Part shown: positions 31,597 through 43,228 of the stretch, piece by piece
How positions within the stretch are numbered: position 1 is the stretch's first letter
Layout: each line of letters begins with the position of its first letter
From: Carposina sasakii
Taxonomy: Eukaryota; Arthropoda; Insecta; Lepidoptera; Carposinidae
Direction: 5' to 3'
Assembly (NCBI GenBank): GCA_014607495.2
Contig: CP053167.1
Location: forward strand, 8,990,001-9,054,000
Length of the DNA: 64,000 nt
Translations under genes and position numbers: made by a program
Notes under the pieces: model-generated
Seen by the model: only the letters and a program-made list of their open reading frames with translations
Told to the model about the DNA's origin: nothing
Databases searched by the model: none

Positions 31597-31865
31597 TACA
31601 GGGTGTAACAAAAGGAGTATGTTAACCGAAAAGCTATAAATATAACCCACTATAAAGAACCTATCACCAAAATTTTTGACTAAAAATCACATATTTATTT
31701 GTCCAGATAGTATGGAGAACACCTAACCCACTCAGGAATATTATTAACATACAATCTTGAAAAATAAACATGCGATTACTAGTCTAAAAATTTCGGGATA
31801 TGTTATCTACAGTGGATTGTTTTTATAGTATTTCGCTTACCATAACCTTTTTGTTACACCCTGTA
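31597..31865. mobile_element. Mariner-type MITE, 269 bp
   Basis: Ends TACAGGGTGTAACAAAA and TTTTTGTTACACCCTGTA are inverted, flanked by TA. No coding content. The 9-base end TACAGGGTG is shared with the DD41D transposon at 8763-11301, as is common among mariner relatives. Confidence 0.75.
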
Positions 31866-33960
31866 TATACTGCTACTTGTTATATTTGCTATTGATACTA
31901 AGTTATTTGCAGTTTAATGTCATAAAGAGGACTATACTAACACACGTAAACTTTTGCACAAAATGTTCGGAAAAATCCCGGATTTTTTTCCCGGGATTTT
32001 CTGGATCTAAAAAAAACTAACTAGATATACAAAATTATACTAGTTCATAGAAATGGTAAAATAGACACGTAACATAATTACCTACTTATGAATATCATTT
32101 TAAAACACGAAATCACTACATATTATAAAACAAAGTCGCTTTCTGATGTCTGTCCCTATGTATGCTTAGATCTTTCAAACTAGGGAACGGATTTTTTTAT
32201 GCGGTTTTTTTAATAGATAGAGTGATTCACAAGGAAGGTTTATAATAATGTAACTAGGGACCCGCCTCGGCTTCGCACGGGAGTAATGCACTCTCACGCG
32301 GGCAAAGCCGTGGGCGGGCGCTAGTACAATCTAAAACATACTATAAAGTATCTATGTAGGTAGGTACTTAATGTTTTCTACGTAAGTCTTTTTTACGTAA
32401 GGTCTCTCTTTTTTAACTTTTGTTACACTACGATTTCCCAAGTCTACTTACTAAATAAATAAAGTATTTTATATTATGTATTTGCGCGCGAAAAAACAAG
32501 CACAGAACCGGCGTTGACAGTGGTCACGGCGGTACTGAATGTTCCGAGCGAGACTGGCCAGTGCAAGGATTAGAACACAGCGTAGTTGTAGATGTGTTTT
32601 TTATTAATTGTTAATTATCTACAAAATTTACAAAAAATGTACTTTGGCCATAAACTAGATCTGATAAAGCGCTATACAACTATGCAAGTTTCGTGTTGAT
32701 ATTCACAATAGTTTTCAAGATATTTCGCTTATAAAAACGTAAAAAAGGTAATTTTCAAATCGAAATTCTATCGAGAATTTTTTAAGTAATTGAGTTTCCA
32801 CGTTGGCCACAAACTTGATAAAGATTTAAATAATAACATATAAAAAAATTAGAGCTGTGGTAATCGGACAAGTATTTAAAAAATCGATTCTAAAATGCCT
32901 CTTTTGTCTGATCACACCGCCTTAAGGTGGTGTTACGGAGTTACATCGCGTGACATGCGCGTGCGCCAGCTTACTTATACGGAAAATGGCCACCCACCGA
33001 CCATCATTAGGCTCATCGCAGATGGCCGATTTTAATCGGCACAATTTATATAGCTGTTTCATCGATTGCCGTGCGAGTGAGAAGGACATAAATCTCATTT
33101 CGAGTCGTAAAAAAAGAACTCATGGAAAATCAAGTAAAAGACGTAAATACAAGCGTTTACGGTTCTATTTCTTTTGACAAGGGTAATAGATAATTACATA
33201 CGAGTAATGTTAAACAAAGCTACAGGCCATTGTTCAAAGAACAACTACGCCTGATTACGGAACTAGTATATTATGTATGCAGTAACACATATAATGTCGT
33301 CATACAAATAGTAACTAGCGCCATCATTGAAAGGAACTATTTGAAACGAGTATGTTTGTGTGCGAGCTAATGTGCCCGTGGGCAGGGCAGGTCACATTTG
33401 TTGCAAGTGGGATGCGTTCTGGAATGCATGTGGCGCCACCTGGAGTCGGTTTATAAAACTTGAGGAATGAGGAAGGCTGTGGAAACGTCGCATCGTATAT
33501 GACGTGCTAATTATATTGAGGTAATACTTAAATATGTTTGGATATAGGATTCTCTGAGATCGGAGTCCTTGGGGAGTAGCCCGGTAATCTTTCCCAAGTA
33601 CTAATATTTAAAATGGGAAAATGACATTGTAAAGATGATTCAATGCTTCTTATGCTGCGTATATTTAAACGTTACAAAAGTACGTATACGTACTTATTAG
33701 TTAATTTATAGGTTATAGTTTAACTGACGTTTTTTTAACTAGTAATAGTAGACTTGACTACTGATTAAACAAAGTCATTAAAAGTACTAGTGTAACAACA
33801 GAAGTAGGCTTAAAGTTTTATTATACAAAAGTATTTGTAGTACTGTTACTGTTTACCTACTATAAAACTTTATTACATTCTATACTATAAACACCAGATT
33901 TATATTAAAGACCGTTGAAACCGGAAAACAGACACAAATCGTTACACTAAGATATTATAC
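31866..33960. other. Gene-free stretch with decayed repeats
   Basis: Contains an eroded element at about 32122-32325 (ending 'ggcttcgcacgggagtaatgc...gtgggcgggcgctagt') and the 'gtaactagcgccat' repeat at 33247-33356. A 75-codon plus-strand open frame at 32950-33177 has a very basic C-terminus but no recognisable domain; I do not call it a gene. Confidence 0.5.
33247..33356 (+). repeat. Dispersed 'gtaactagcgccat' repeat, copy 3
   Basis: Matches 279-385 over 'gcctgattacggaacta', 'tatgcagtaacac' and 'gtaactagcgccatcattgaaagga'. Confidence 0.65.
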
Positions 33961-34020
33961 CTCGGGCTCAATACGCGCCGTGGCATTTCCGGCCACCTTC
34001 CGTAGCTCGCGCCAACTCAT
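33961..34020 (-). CDS. Weak candidate first coding exon (20 codons)
   Basis: ATG at 34020 in a good context (AAAAATGAGT) opens MSWRELRKVAGNATARIEPE, with good codon use and GC content above its surroundings, ending at GAG then GTATAA as a possible donor. I do not recognise the peptide. The same segment could be part of a dispersed repeat, and no partner exon was found. Confidence 0.2.
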
Positions 34021-36320
34021 TTTTTACTCGCAAGGTGTACGATTGAATTGTAATGGAGGAAAATCATCTGTAGTATTAAGTTCGCATTTGAATAAAACAG
34101 TTTTTAGAGATATAGTATATTAAAAATCACTAAAAAAGTGATTCTCCAGTGCAAGTGGATTGCTGCATTTCTTAGAACAAAATAAGTCAAATTGTATTTA
34201 GGCGATTTTTAAGTAGCATCTCCTAGCCTAGTCCTACACCATTTCTATGAATTTATATTTATTGACAACATAATTGGTATATTTGGTATCGATGTTTTGG
34301 TATTCCGCATGCACTGTTGATTTTATACCGTTCTAGTAAGTACTAAAGGCCGGCAACACATTATTTATTACATAGGCTATGACTTTAGCTATGAATTGTG
34401 TGGCCAATTATTGTACGTACGTTCACGTCAAACACAGCATGTCCAATTTGATCCAACAAGACTATTAAACCTGGAATCACCATTTCAACTATAGGAAGTG
34501 CACTGCTGAACATAGGCCACCATCCAGCAGATACCCACGGTTGTGTTTAGATATTTCGACAATTTAAATTAATTAAATTAACGGGTGGTCTCCCCACGCT
34601 GCTCTTGATCGCTCAAGAATCTGGCGGCTTCATCTTCATCGCCCTTACTTAAGCCAATATAGATACCTACCCAATGTGTGGCGTGGACATAAAGCACGTG
34701 GTTACATCTCTGTAGATTTGGTATAGACAGGCTCACGTTGCGATAGGCTCACACACACGTCCGTTATTGTTATACCTATTAAGTCGCTGTAGCCACGTGT
34801 TCTACGAACGTGCATTGGTTAAACATTGCTCGAATGCGTTTGTTAGCTTGCAACACTGTGTGTGTTTGCTAATATGCTAAATGAATGTATCCGATATCGA
34901 CTACTAGATAATTTTAAATTATACTCGTAATGTTGTTAGATGAAACTGTGGTCGAAAAACACCCGACTGCGTAAAAAGCTCTCACGACTAAGACGAATCT
35001 AGAGCGTGCCCGGAAACATTACTCTCATACTGGCGCAGTCGGATAATTAGTTAGGTATGTCTTCTTCATTGTCCCTCTCCATTCTTATGTTAAAGCGTGA
35101 CAGCCGTCGTCTCTTTGTTACCTAACGTAGTTCCTTTTACTGCCTCTTCACAAATAAGTCGCTATAAGTTGAATGCTAGGACTAGCTAAAAGCTTTGCAG
35201 CCTAAGATAAAAACTGTGGAACCAAATACCGCCAGCTACAACTAAACTTTAATGTAATAAAAAGTATCAAAGCAATTGAACTTCGTATTATTCACGGGAG
35301 ACGTAACAAATCGCCTCTAATGCGCATTCCATATTGCGTAAATCCTCGTCCAAACCAACTTGTACACGATCTTGAAACGGTTCACACTTTGAAACGGTTC
35401 AGTTTAAATGTTCATTATCATATTTAAATTCTTTCATTATGATAATAGTAGTTGTTATGATGAAGGTTACGAATTTTACAATTTTACAATACGAGATTTG
35501 GAAGTAGATATTCGACTCCTCAACGAAACATAATATTCTTATTCCATAACATTACATACATAATACAAAAGAAATACATAATTAAATATACTAAATATAC
35601 CTACATACATATGTATTAGAAGTTGGAAATATGTATGACCTAAATGGGGGGCTTGCACAATAGTAAAACAGAAGATAAAAATATTTATTGAAATCCTGTC
35701 CAAATGACATAAAACCTGACACTACCTATTTCTTGAGAACCACACGGGGTGCCAGATCAAAAGATCTTATACAAACTTGTCTAGGACACAGCGTAGTTAG
35801 ATAGGTACCAATCTCACGGCTGCGTCGTCGGTCGGTACAAAAGTGCGCTCTCCGGACGCATCTTTCCAAATTACTAGAAAGAATGTTACGCATTACGCGT
35901 TACGAATCCCCCGTGGAGCAGATAAAAAGAGGAGGTGTTATAACCTCTTATAAGAGTTGTTTTTGCGAAATATAGACCTAGGTGGAACACAAATGTTACC
36001 TACCTATATACATACTGTATAAGCAACTAAATAAAAATTATTTATTCGACTTGCAAAACCGTGTAATTAAAAAAAAATTGTGTATGCCGTCCAAAAAAAT
36101 TGTGTATTCCATAAACATGCCATTATTAAACCTTGTTTAACTTTAAACGCAGTTTTATGGTAACGCCTATAATGTTTACTCCACAGCGCTACAGACTGAC
36201 AAGATTATGTTGGCGTTTCAGGGCGGTTATAGCCACCAAACAAAACTCTTAAAATCGGTACTCATATAAGACACCACACAAAGACTATGTTTGACATAAT
36301 TAACTTATTATTCTACTGCA
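34021..36320. other. Gene-free stretch
   Basis: AT-rich, with no supported exon, RNA gene or well-defined element seen. Short words of the LINE/SINE tail family ('cactgctgaacataggcca') occur near 34500. Confidence 0.45.
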
Positions 36321-36339
36321 TTGACAATCACGGCCCCTC

Positions 36340-36340
36340 C

Positions 36341-36368
<28 letters not shown>
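36340..36368. repeat. (TA)n microsatellite
   Basis: About 14 consecutive TA dinucleotides. It is followed at 36455-36501 by a LINE/SINE tail fragment ('aggaggcctacgtccagcag'). Confidence 0.9.
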
Positions 36369-36372
<4 letters not shown>

Positions 36373-37097
36373 CACAGTCCCACAATCCCAGTCCCATGAC
36401 CGCCATGACGGTCACGCGCGAAGGCCCATCGGTCAACTCACACCGGACACATAAAGGAGGCCTACGTCCAGCAGTGGACTACAATAGGCCGATGATAAAG
36501 ATGGTTCCGTATTACATTTACATAGATATAGACACAACTGTGTTCCACAAAATGTGTTAGCCAAAACTGCAAGATCATAAAGGACATCCCACATTCACGT
36601 TTAGCATAGCAGCCAGGACAGATGTAATCGATGAAATAATTAATATATACATATATTTTTTATCTGCCCTTGCAATTGTACCATTATTTCTTTTCATCCT
36701 ATCCATGTGTATATAATTATCCTACTTAAAGAAGTATAATTATTTTATATACAGTCCTATAGTTGACTGCAATCTCTTTATAATAAAGAGAAACGAACAT
36801 GTGGCGCGGAAGTACGTTCTTTGTTATAACTGCATGCAACCTGTGTAAGTAAAACAAAATACATACGTCTGAAATTACTATAATCATTGTCAATCTTAGC
36901 TACTTATTTCAGTAAGTACACGATAAAACATTGATGACAATGTATGTAACATACATATGGGAGGCGAAATAATGCATGAAAATTATAAGACCCATATCCC
37001 AGGGTTAAGAAGGCTTTTCTACTAGAGATTCTAAGTGCTATGCTACGGAAGCGTGTGATAGGTATCGACCCATCATATTCATTGACCCATGACATAC

Positions 37098-37160
37098 CCA
37101 CTACTGGACGTAGGCCTCCCCCAGAGCACGCCACAAGACTGCCATGGGGGGTATTTGCCC
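37098..37160 (-). repeat. LINE/SINE tail fragment, inverted
   Basis: 'cccactactggacgtaggcctcccccagagcacgcc' followed by 'ccatggggggtatttgccc' is the inverted form of the tail at 25321-25428. Confidence 0.75.
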
Positions 37161-37164
37161 ACAA

Positions 37165-39213
37165 GACCTAGTCTATATATATTATCGATATTGAAAATTC
37201 TCACCCACGTTTTTACCTACCTATCTAAGTTATCTATCGAAATTACTCAAAGTTTCGAAGGTTACCCGGTGCTTACATTTAAAGTTACAAACTCGACTAG
37301 TCCGTGGGTTAATATAAAATACACACTTACATTACTGACACAAGACTACGTAATCATAATGTGAAGCTGGATTATGACGTCAATAAGTGTCAAGCTAGAT
37401 ATCACGCTCTAGCTAGAGCCTAAGGTATCACTAGATTCGTCTGAGTCGTGAGAGTGACACTGGGTCAATATTTTTACGTAGTTGGATTTTTTAAATGAGG
37501 TTATGTAATATTAATATTTTTCAGATTTAAATACTATCCTTATAAATAAATGCTATATTAATTTGTCAACACAACTGCAAGGATAAAGACAATGCGTCCA
37601 TAAATAAAGTGCGATAAACATCAACTTGTCACGCTGCAGGTAGACTGCGTTTCAGTTAATAGTCCATTTGGAGGGCGGCGCCAGTTTCTTAGTGTTTGAC
37701 TATACAATCTATGTAATAGTATACAAAAATATGTTAGTATCCAAATCGTGCACGAGACTTAATCTATAAACCATAGCACGCGACTTCTTGCAGTTTAGAC
37801 CAATAAAACAACATTTAATACCAACATAAGCTCGTAATGTTACCTCGCAGAGATTGGCAGCATTGGATAGGTAAACTAGACCGCAAAATAGTCTGATTTG
37901 TCTGTTCTATAGTTGGCAAGGTTCCCAAAAGATCTCTCTTTTAGGAAAATAGAGTCGCCATTTGAGCATTGATGTTGAAATTCTACTCTATTTGGAACAT
38001 CAACTGTTAAATTACGTAAGCAATATCTATTAAACAAAAAATAACCACTCTTAAAATAACATCAAATTTCTTGTTAAGTAGGTAGTAGAGTTGGGATATG
38101 TATTGATTAATTTAAGTTTAAAATTATGCCTACATTTTGCATGAAATAGTAACAAACATTCAACATTGACGGTGATACGAATAAATCACGTATAAAGTTA
38201 TATAGGTACTCCTGTCCCCCTAGCATGACCGACCACGCATCGTGGATATCGTATCACACGATATCGTATCGCATCTATACAAAATTCAACATGGCGGCTA
38301 TATTTTTCGTATTTTGAAAGGCTAAATGTCGATAAATCGGTTTATCATATCGTGTTTCGCAGTACTTGGGCTCTTATAAAATGTATTAAATATCTGTGAA
38401 ATTAAACATTGTTCAACTTATGCAACTTTTTTAATTGTAACGTCATGTTATATCTAATAGTAGGATTAGTAAAAATGCTAAACAGTGTAATAAAATAACA
38501 CTACTAAGTACTCTATTGTAAGACGACTTACACTACATTACAACTGTCTCAGCAAACACATAATTCCTCTAATAGCACTTAGCTTCCTGACAGACGGACA
38601 AACTAATTGGATAATAGGTCGGTTGATCAGGGCCGGTTATTAACTGAGAGAGCGGGTTCAATTCCTGATGGAGTCAAATGTATGTTTATTAGGTTAGGAA
38701 TCTTGCCAGGGATTTGGGTAAGTATATTTGATTAATTATTTCGATCCTACAAATAATGGGATAGGGGCAAGAAGATGATAATGATTTAGTCATCAGATCA
38801 AATTCGCAGGTCGTAGGTTTAATTCACCATTTGTTCTCATGCCAAATCTTAAGTTTGGAAACAATCCATAAGCTATAAGCTAAGCTATAAGCTAATCTAT
38901 ACCTAAGCTATTTCTATAAGAAACTGGCTGTAGGTAATTGAGGCCAAAAACAAGGTCAAGACTTGGATATTATATCACTGTGAATTATAAAAATAAATTC
39001 AATTCCAGGTGTGGTCCAACAAAAGATACAGCTCCGTGGGTTTTGAGTGCTTCACACATACTGACGTCATGAACCCGTTGTGACTTGGTACTGCGAAACG
39101 TCAACGATGTTAATGGAGTATATTATGTAGCAATCAAAACCTATCATAACCACGCTTCATGCACTTCTGTGCATAACATTTTTCTATTAAAGGCTATAGG
39201 TACCAATAGCATA
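37165..39213. other. Gene-free stretch
   Basis: No exon supported. Minor features: a palindromic 'cgtatcacacgatatcgtatcg' motif near 38250-38270, and a short 'taagctataagctaagctataagctaa' tandem near 38868-38900. Confidence 0.45.
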
Positions 39214-40031
39214 TCTATACTAATATTATAAAGCTGAAGAGTTTGTTTGTTTGTTTGTTTGTTTGTTTGTTTGTTTGATTGAACGCGCTAATCTCCGGAA
39301 CTACTGGGTCGAATTAAAAAATTCTTTTTGTGTTGGATAGTCCATTTATCGAGGAAGGCTTTAGGCTATATATCATCACAGTGCGACCAATAGGGACGAA
39401 GAATAAGAGGAAAATGTGGAAAAAACGGGGAAAATTATTCAACTTTGGAGACTTCCGTTGCGTGCGCTGCGTAAACGGTTCAAGTTATCCAAAAAATATG
39501 TATGAAAGAATAAAATGACGTAGAAATGATATGAAAGAAAAAAATTGAAGGTCTAGACTGCCTGATGCAGAACCCTTAGCAGCCCAGCTAAACTTTGAGA
39601 GATATGAAAATACCGTCTTAGGAAAAGTTGCTCAGCATGATAAGCACTTTCTAATAACGTAATAAAATTGAAGGTCTAGATAACCTGATGCAGAACCCTT
39701 AACAGCCCAGCTAAATTTTGAGAGATATGAAAATACCGTCTTAGGAAAAGTTATTCAACATTTTAAAAGAATTCAATTCCCTGTTAAGTTATCTTTTGCT
39801 GTAACAATTAATAAATCACAGGGGCAAACGTTTAAACACGTTGGAATTGACTTACGTCAAGACTGCTTTTCACACGGCCAATTATATGTCGCGTTGTCAA
39901 GATCGGGTTGCGGAGAAAATCAGTATGTTCTTCTGCCACAAGAAAATAAAACAAAAAATATAATTTACGCAGAAGTACTTTAAAATATTTTATTCTGTTT
40001 GTTGACGCGGACGAAGTCGCGGGCAACAGCT
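39214..40031 (+). mobile_element. Helitron remnant with helicase C-terminus
   Basis: It starts TCTATACTAATATTATAAAGC, has a (TTTG)n run at about 39240-39275, and ends 'gttgacgcggacgaagtcgcgggcaacagct'. Inside, a ~115-bp block ('aaattgaaggtctaga...aaaataccgtcttaggaaaagtt') occurs twice in tandem, and a helicase fragment follows. The next Helitron-type element begins immediately at its end. Confidence 0.75.
39684..39983 (+). pseudogene. PIF1-type helicase C-terminus of a Helitron Rep/Hel protein
   Basis: The frame ending in TAA at 39981 reads, among other things, [19 protein letters not shown], then LYVALSRSG and YVLLPQ. The T-I-N-K-S-Q-G-Q-T and LYVALSRS motifs are helicase motifs V-VI of the PIF1 family, the C-terminal domain of Helitron transposases. 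The Rep nuclease and the rest of the helicase are missing, so this is the last ~100 residues of a protein normally over 1,300 long. Confidence 0.85.
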
Positions 40032-40273
40032 TATATTATTATAAGGCTGAAGAGTTTGTTTGTTTGAATGCGCTAATTTCAGGAACTACTGGTCCGATTT
40101 CAAAAATTCTTTCAGAGTTGGATAGCCCAATTATCGAGGAAGGCTATAGGCTATATAGCAACCCGCCCCGCCCCCTGATTACGTAAAATTCTATTGCTTT
40201 TACGTAATCAGGGGGCCGGCTTCACACGGATGCAATGCCCTTTCACGCGGACGAAGTCGCGGGCGGCCGCTAG
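40032..40273 (+). mobile_element. Second, short Helitron-type element in tandem
   Basis: 'attataaggctgaagagtttgtttg' start and 'cacgcggacgaagtcgcgggcggccgCTAG' end followed by T. It contains a hairpin 'cccctgattacgtaaaa...ttttacgtaatcaggggg' (about 40170-40215). Confidence 0.7.
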
Positions 40274-40527
40274 TCCATAATATCTGGCGCAGTACCTAAA
40301 TTATTTATGTACATACCAACAAAACGAACAATTTTCTACCTCTCTTAACACCGTTAACAGTAGCAATAAGAATCACATCATCCATCAATTATGTTAATGA
40401 ACGTTTAAACAAAATTTGAAGTAGATTGGACCAAGCAATCACGTTGTTATTAATAAAGAAATGGAAAATCACCTTTTAAATTTTTAACAATATGAAATTG
40501 AGCTTGGAAATTGTTAACAATACCTAC

Positions 40528-40633
40528 CATAGCCATAATTGGTGCCCAACAAAACATCTCCACACTCGATCAGCTGCTGCAGCAGCGTCAGACGATGCTG
40601 GTAGCCGAAATCCGTCATCAGTTGGCCCAGCAT
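40528..40633 (-). CDS. Weak candidate exon, product unknown
   Basis: On the minus strand ATG at 40633 opens MLGQLMTDFGYQHRLTLLQQ and continues LIECGDVLLGTNYGYG up to TATG then GTAGGT, a plausible donor. Codons are strongly GC-ending (CTG, CAG, GGC, TTC), unlike the flanks. It leaves in phase 1, which would fit exon 24678-24720. However, the plus strand is also open here with equally good codons (STLDQLLQQRQTMLVAEIRH) and a second minus frame is open too, so the coding strand is undecided. I recognise none of the peptides. Confidence 0.25.
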
Positions 40634-42600
40634 GGTCCAACCACACTATCCTGACATCACTGTATTCGCAACAGTACTAGCACGTAGCACAAGCAGTACT
40701 CACTATGTATAGAAAATCCACTGTCCACTGAATATTATAAAAAAAACACTTTTTCAGGCACTTTTATACGATTCTAAATAGCACTATCCACAAACTTTAG
40801 CTTCATTTTTTTGCTGCTGGAAACATAAGTAAAACGCTTCAAATACAGCTGATAACTTCGTTTTTATCACCATTTCTAACCTACAATTTAAACGCACTTC
40901 TTTGTCTATTGCATGTAGTTTTAGCGGGTAAACCCGACAGATGCGCATGCGCAGGCCGCGTGTGCGTCTTCCGACAGCCATTACAAGACAGGTGGTGACT
41001 TGGGACTCCTTCGCTTCCCCTCCATACCGGGATAGTTCCTGACGCAACGCAAGGGGATATAACTATTTATAACACTTAAGTAAGATATAGTTAGAAATAT
41101 TTGAGGAAAGTTTTTAGAAGACGATGATGTAGAGATCCTGTCATAGCACGCACGTAACACTATTTAACAGCTGTTAAAGGATAAAAATGTATTAGATACT
41201 TAGTTGATAAAGGGGCTTATATAAAAGTATTTTCTAAATTTTAAACTTTTCGAATTACAGAGAATATTTACTATGAAATAAACTTATCAAAAGTTCTTTT
41301 CTTCATTCATTCATTCATTCATAAACTTGTTTCGAATGAAGCTGCGTAACTGAATATTGATGAATATGTACTGTCAACTGAAATCTACGCGCAAGTATCG
41401 TAATAGCCGTTTATGACACCTATCAAACTAATTTTAATAGATCTTCCATCTCATACCCATGGCTTTCCGCATGATAAGCTAAGATTCGGTAACTCATATT
41501 TATAGAACGAACACGTGATATTTTTATAGTAAATGTGTATGGAATATTTATCAAAACAAACAGCGTTTATCTTGTACAATGTTAAAACTTCTTTAGCCCA
41601 ATGTTTACAAACAAATTTCAAAAGCCGCTCTACAGTATTTTATGCATTTTATTCCACATGTCTGTCTTCGTGAATGAATATGCAAATTGGTAGCCAGTGT
41701 AAGCCGAGTGAGTGCACACGTGCGAGTCACCCCGTCGACATCACTCTCATCGGAGGGTTGATTGGGGTTGCATATTAGTACATCAACGTGTTTGTATTGC
41801 ATCGATTCAAGCACCGACGCTATGAATTAACCGAATGCTAATTTCACTAAACTATACGCACAACTAAAATATTCGAGTACCACACGATTACCATGACTCA
41901 TCTAGTCATCGAATCCATTCACAAGAAAAAATCCTACGCAAAAGCACAGTTTTATTTCAAAAGCCGGCGTGAGTCTATTGTAGTGTAGGCCAGTACGTAA
42001 TAACACGCTTTCCCGGTACGCGAGCGTCACGTTGTCGTGACGTTACCGTGACGTGGGCGTGACGCGCGACACGACACGACGCGACGACGCGCCGCGGAGG
42101 ACTGACCGCACGCTTTTGGAAACACTCCTTGCTTTGCCCGAGTGCATCAGGCTAGACTAATGAGGATATGACGTAACGACAATAGATTTAAAAAAAATTG
42201 TGCTATAATTTTCTGTTTAAACTTTATAAAAAATGATTGTCGGTGACATTATGTGTGGGTAGTATTTTATATGGTTTGAAGTAGTTGGGGACATGTGTAA
42301 TAAATTTTAGACAAGTATAAACTTTAACTTTCAAGGTACACAACGAACTTAATAAATAAATTTTTAATATTATCTTTGAATGTTGCCTTGACGGTTCGGG
42401 TTTATTTATAATAATTATATTACTTATTTGTTAATTTTAAACTGAGTAAGTAACCTTAGTCATATATACTAAGCCTAACCTTTAACCTAAGTCTACAAAT
42501 AATACGAAAAATATAGATATGTTTTTCTCATCGTCTATCCATCCGACTGTTTAAAAAGTATGTAAAAAGATCTTAACAAAATATGTATATACATACACGT
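40634..42600. other. Mostly gene-free stretch with two GC-rich patches
   Basis: An 87-codon minus-strand open frame (40784-41047, starting MRQELSRYGGEAKES) has no recognisable domain. A GC-rich patch at 41985-42115 carries repeated TGACG words and could be a promoter. The rest is AT-rich. Confidence 0.4.
41985..42115. promoter_or_regulatory. GC-rich, TGACG-rich patch, candidate promoter
   Basis: About 130 bases with a dense run of CpG and of TGACG/CGTCA words ('gcgtcacgttgtcgtgacgttaccgtgacgtgggcgtgacgcg'), half-sites of CREB/ATF-type factors, in otherwise AT-rich DNA. No coding frame was seen. It might drive the minus-strand lilli gene, which is inferred only from position and composition. 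Confidence 0.25.
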
Positions 42601-42703
42601 AATCACGCCTTTATCCCTTACAGGGTAGGCAGAGCACCAAGGGCCGATAGAACCACATGGTGCCACTTCTGACCAATTTTGAGGGTATAGTTGAGATGTA
42701 TAA
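42601..42703 (+). repeat. Dispersed 'cccttacggggtaggcagagcac' repeat, 5' half
   Basis: Matches 6751-6950 from 'aatcacgcctttatccctta' to 'gggtatagttgagatgta', then ends. Confidence 0.75.
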
Positions 42704-43144
42704 ATATGTGGACAGACAAAAAGAAATTTTACTTATCTAATTAAAGCTTAAATAATATAAATTCCTTAAATAAATATACATTAACTTATACAAACTTATA
42801 TCTTATCCTAGCGTACAGCCTAAGCATTATACTCGTAGTTAGACCTAGACAATATACGATATACCCCTGGACTAATAGACTATACTATTGTTTGTCCAGT
42901 AAACTGATCCGGCTAAAGCTATCGTTACAAATGGCGGCTATCGGCTTGGCTATTTACGGAAAATATAGTCCGTACACACGAGGCAAGTTCAAGTAGGCAC
43001 GTAAGTGTTCTGCACTGCGCTAATAAATGCATAATCTAATACCATAAATGCGAAAGAAGCTCTTTGCTTCAGAATGTTTTTGACGATAATAACGCTGAAT
43101 AGATGTAAACGAAACTTATTGTAAAATTATAATAAGTAAATGAA

Positions 43145-43228
43145 AAAAAAATCACCCGAGTCAGATTTGAACTCACGACAACTCGCATTCCGTGCATCGC
43201 TCTACCAACTGAGCTATCGGGTCACTTA
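43145..43228 (-). repeat. tRNA-like repeat, copy 2
   Basis: The minus strand reads GACCCGATAGCTCAGTTGG and later GAGTTCAAATCTGACTCGGG, then a T-run, as at 11771-11850. An extra 'gact' in the T arm breaks the cloverleaf here. Confidence 0.6.

Noticed and set aside
32950..33177. 75-codon basic protein
   Set aside because: Single open frame in AT-rich DNA with no domain, no splice evidence and no conserved pattern that I can see.
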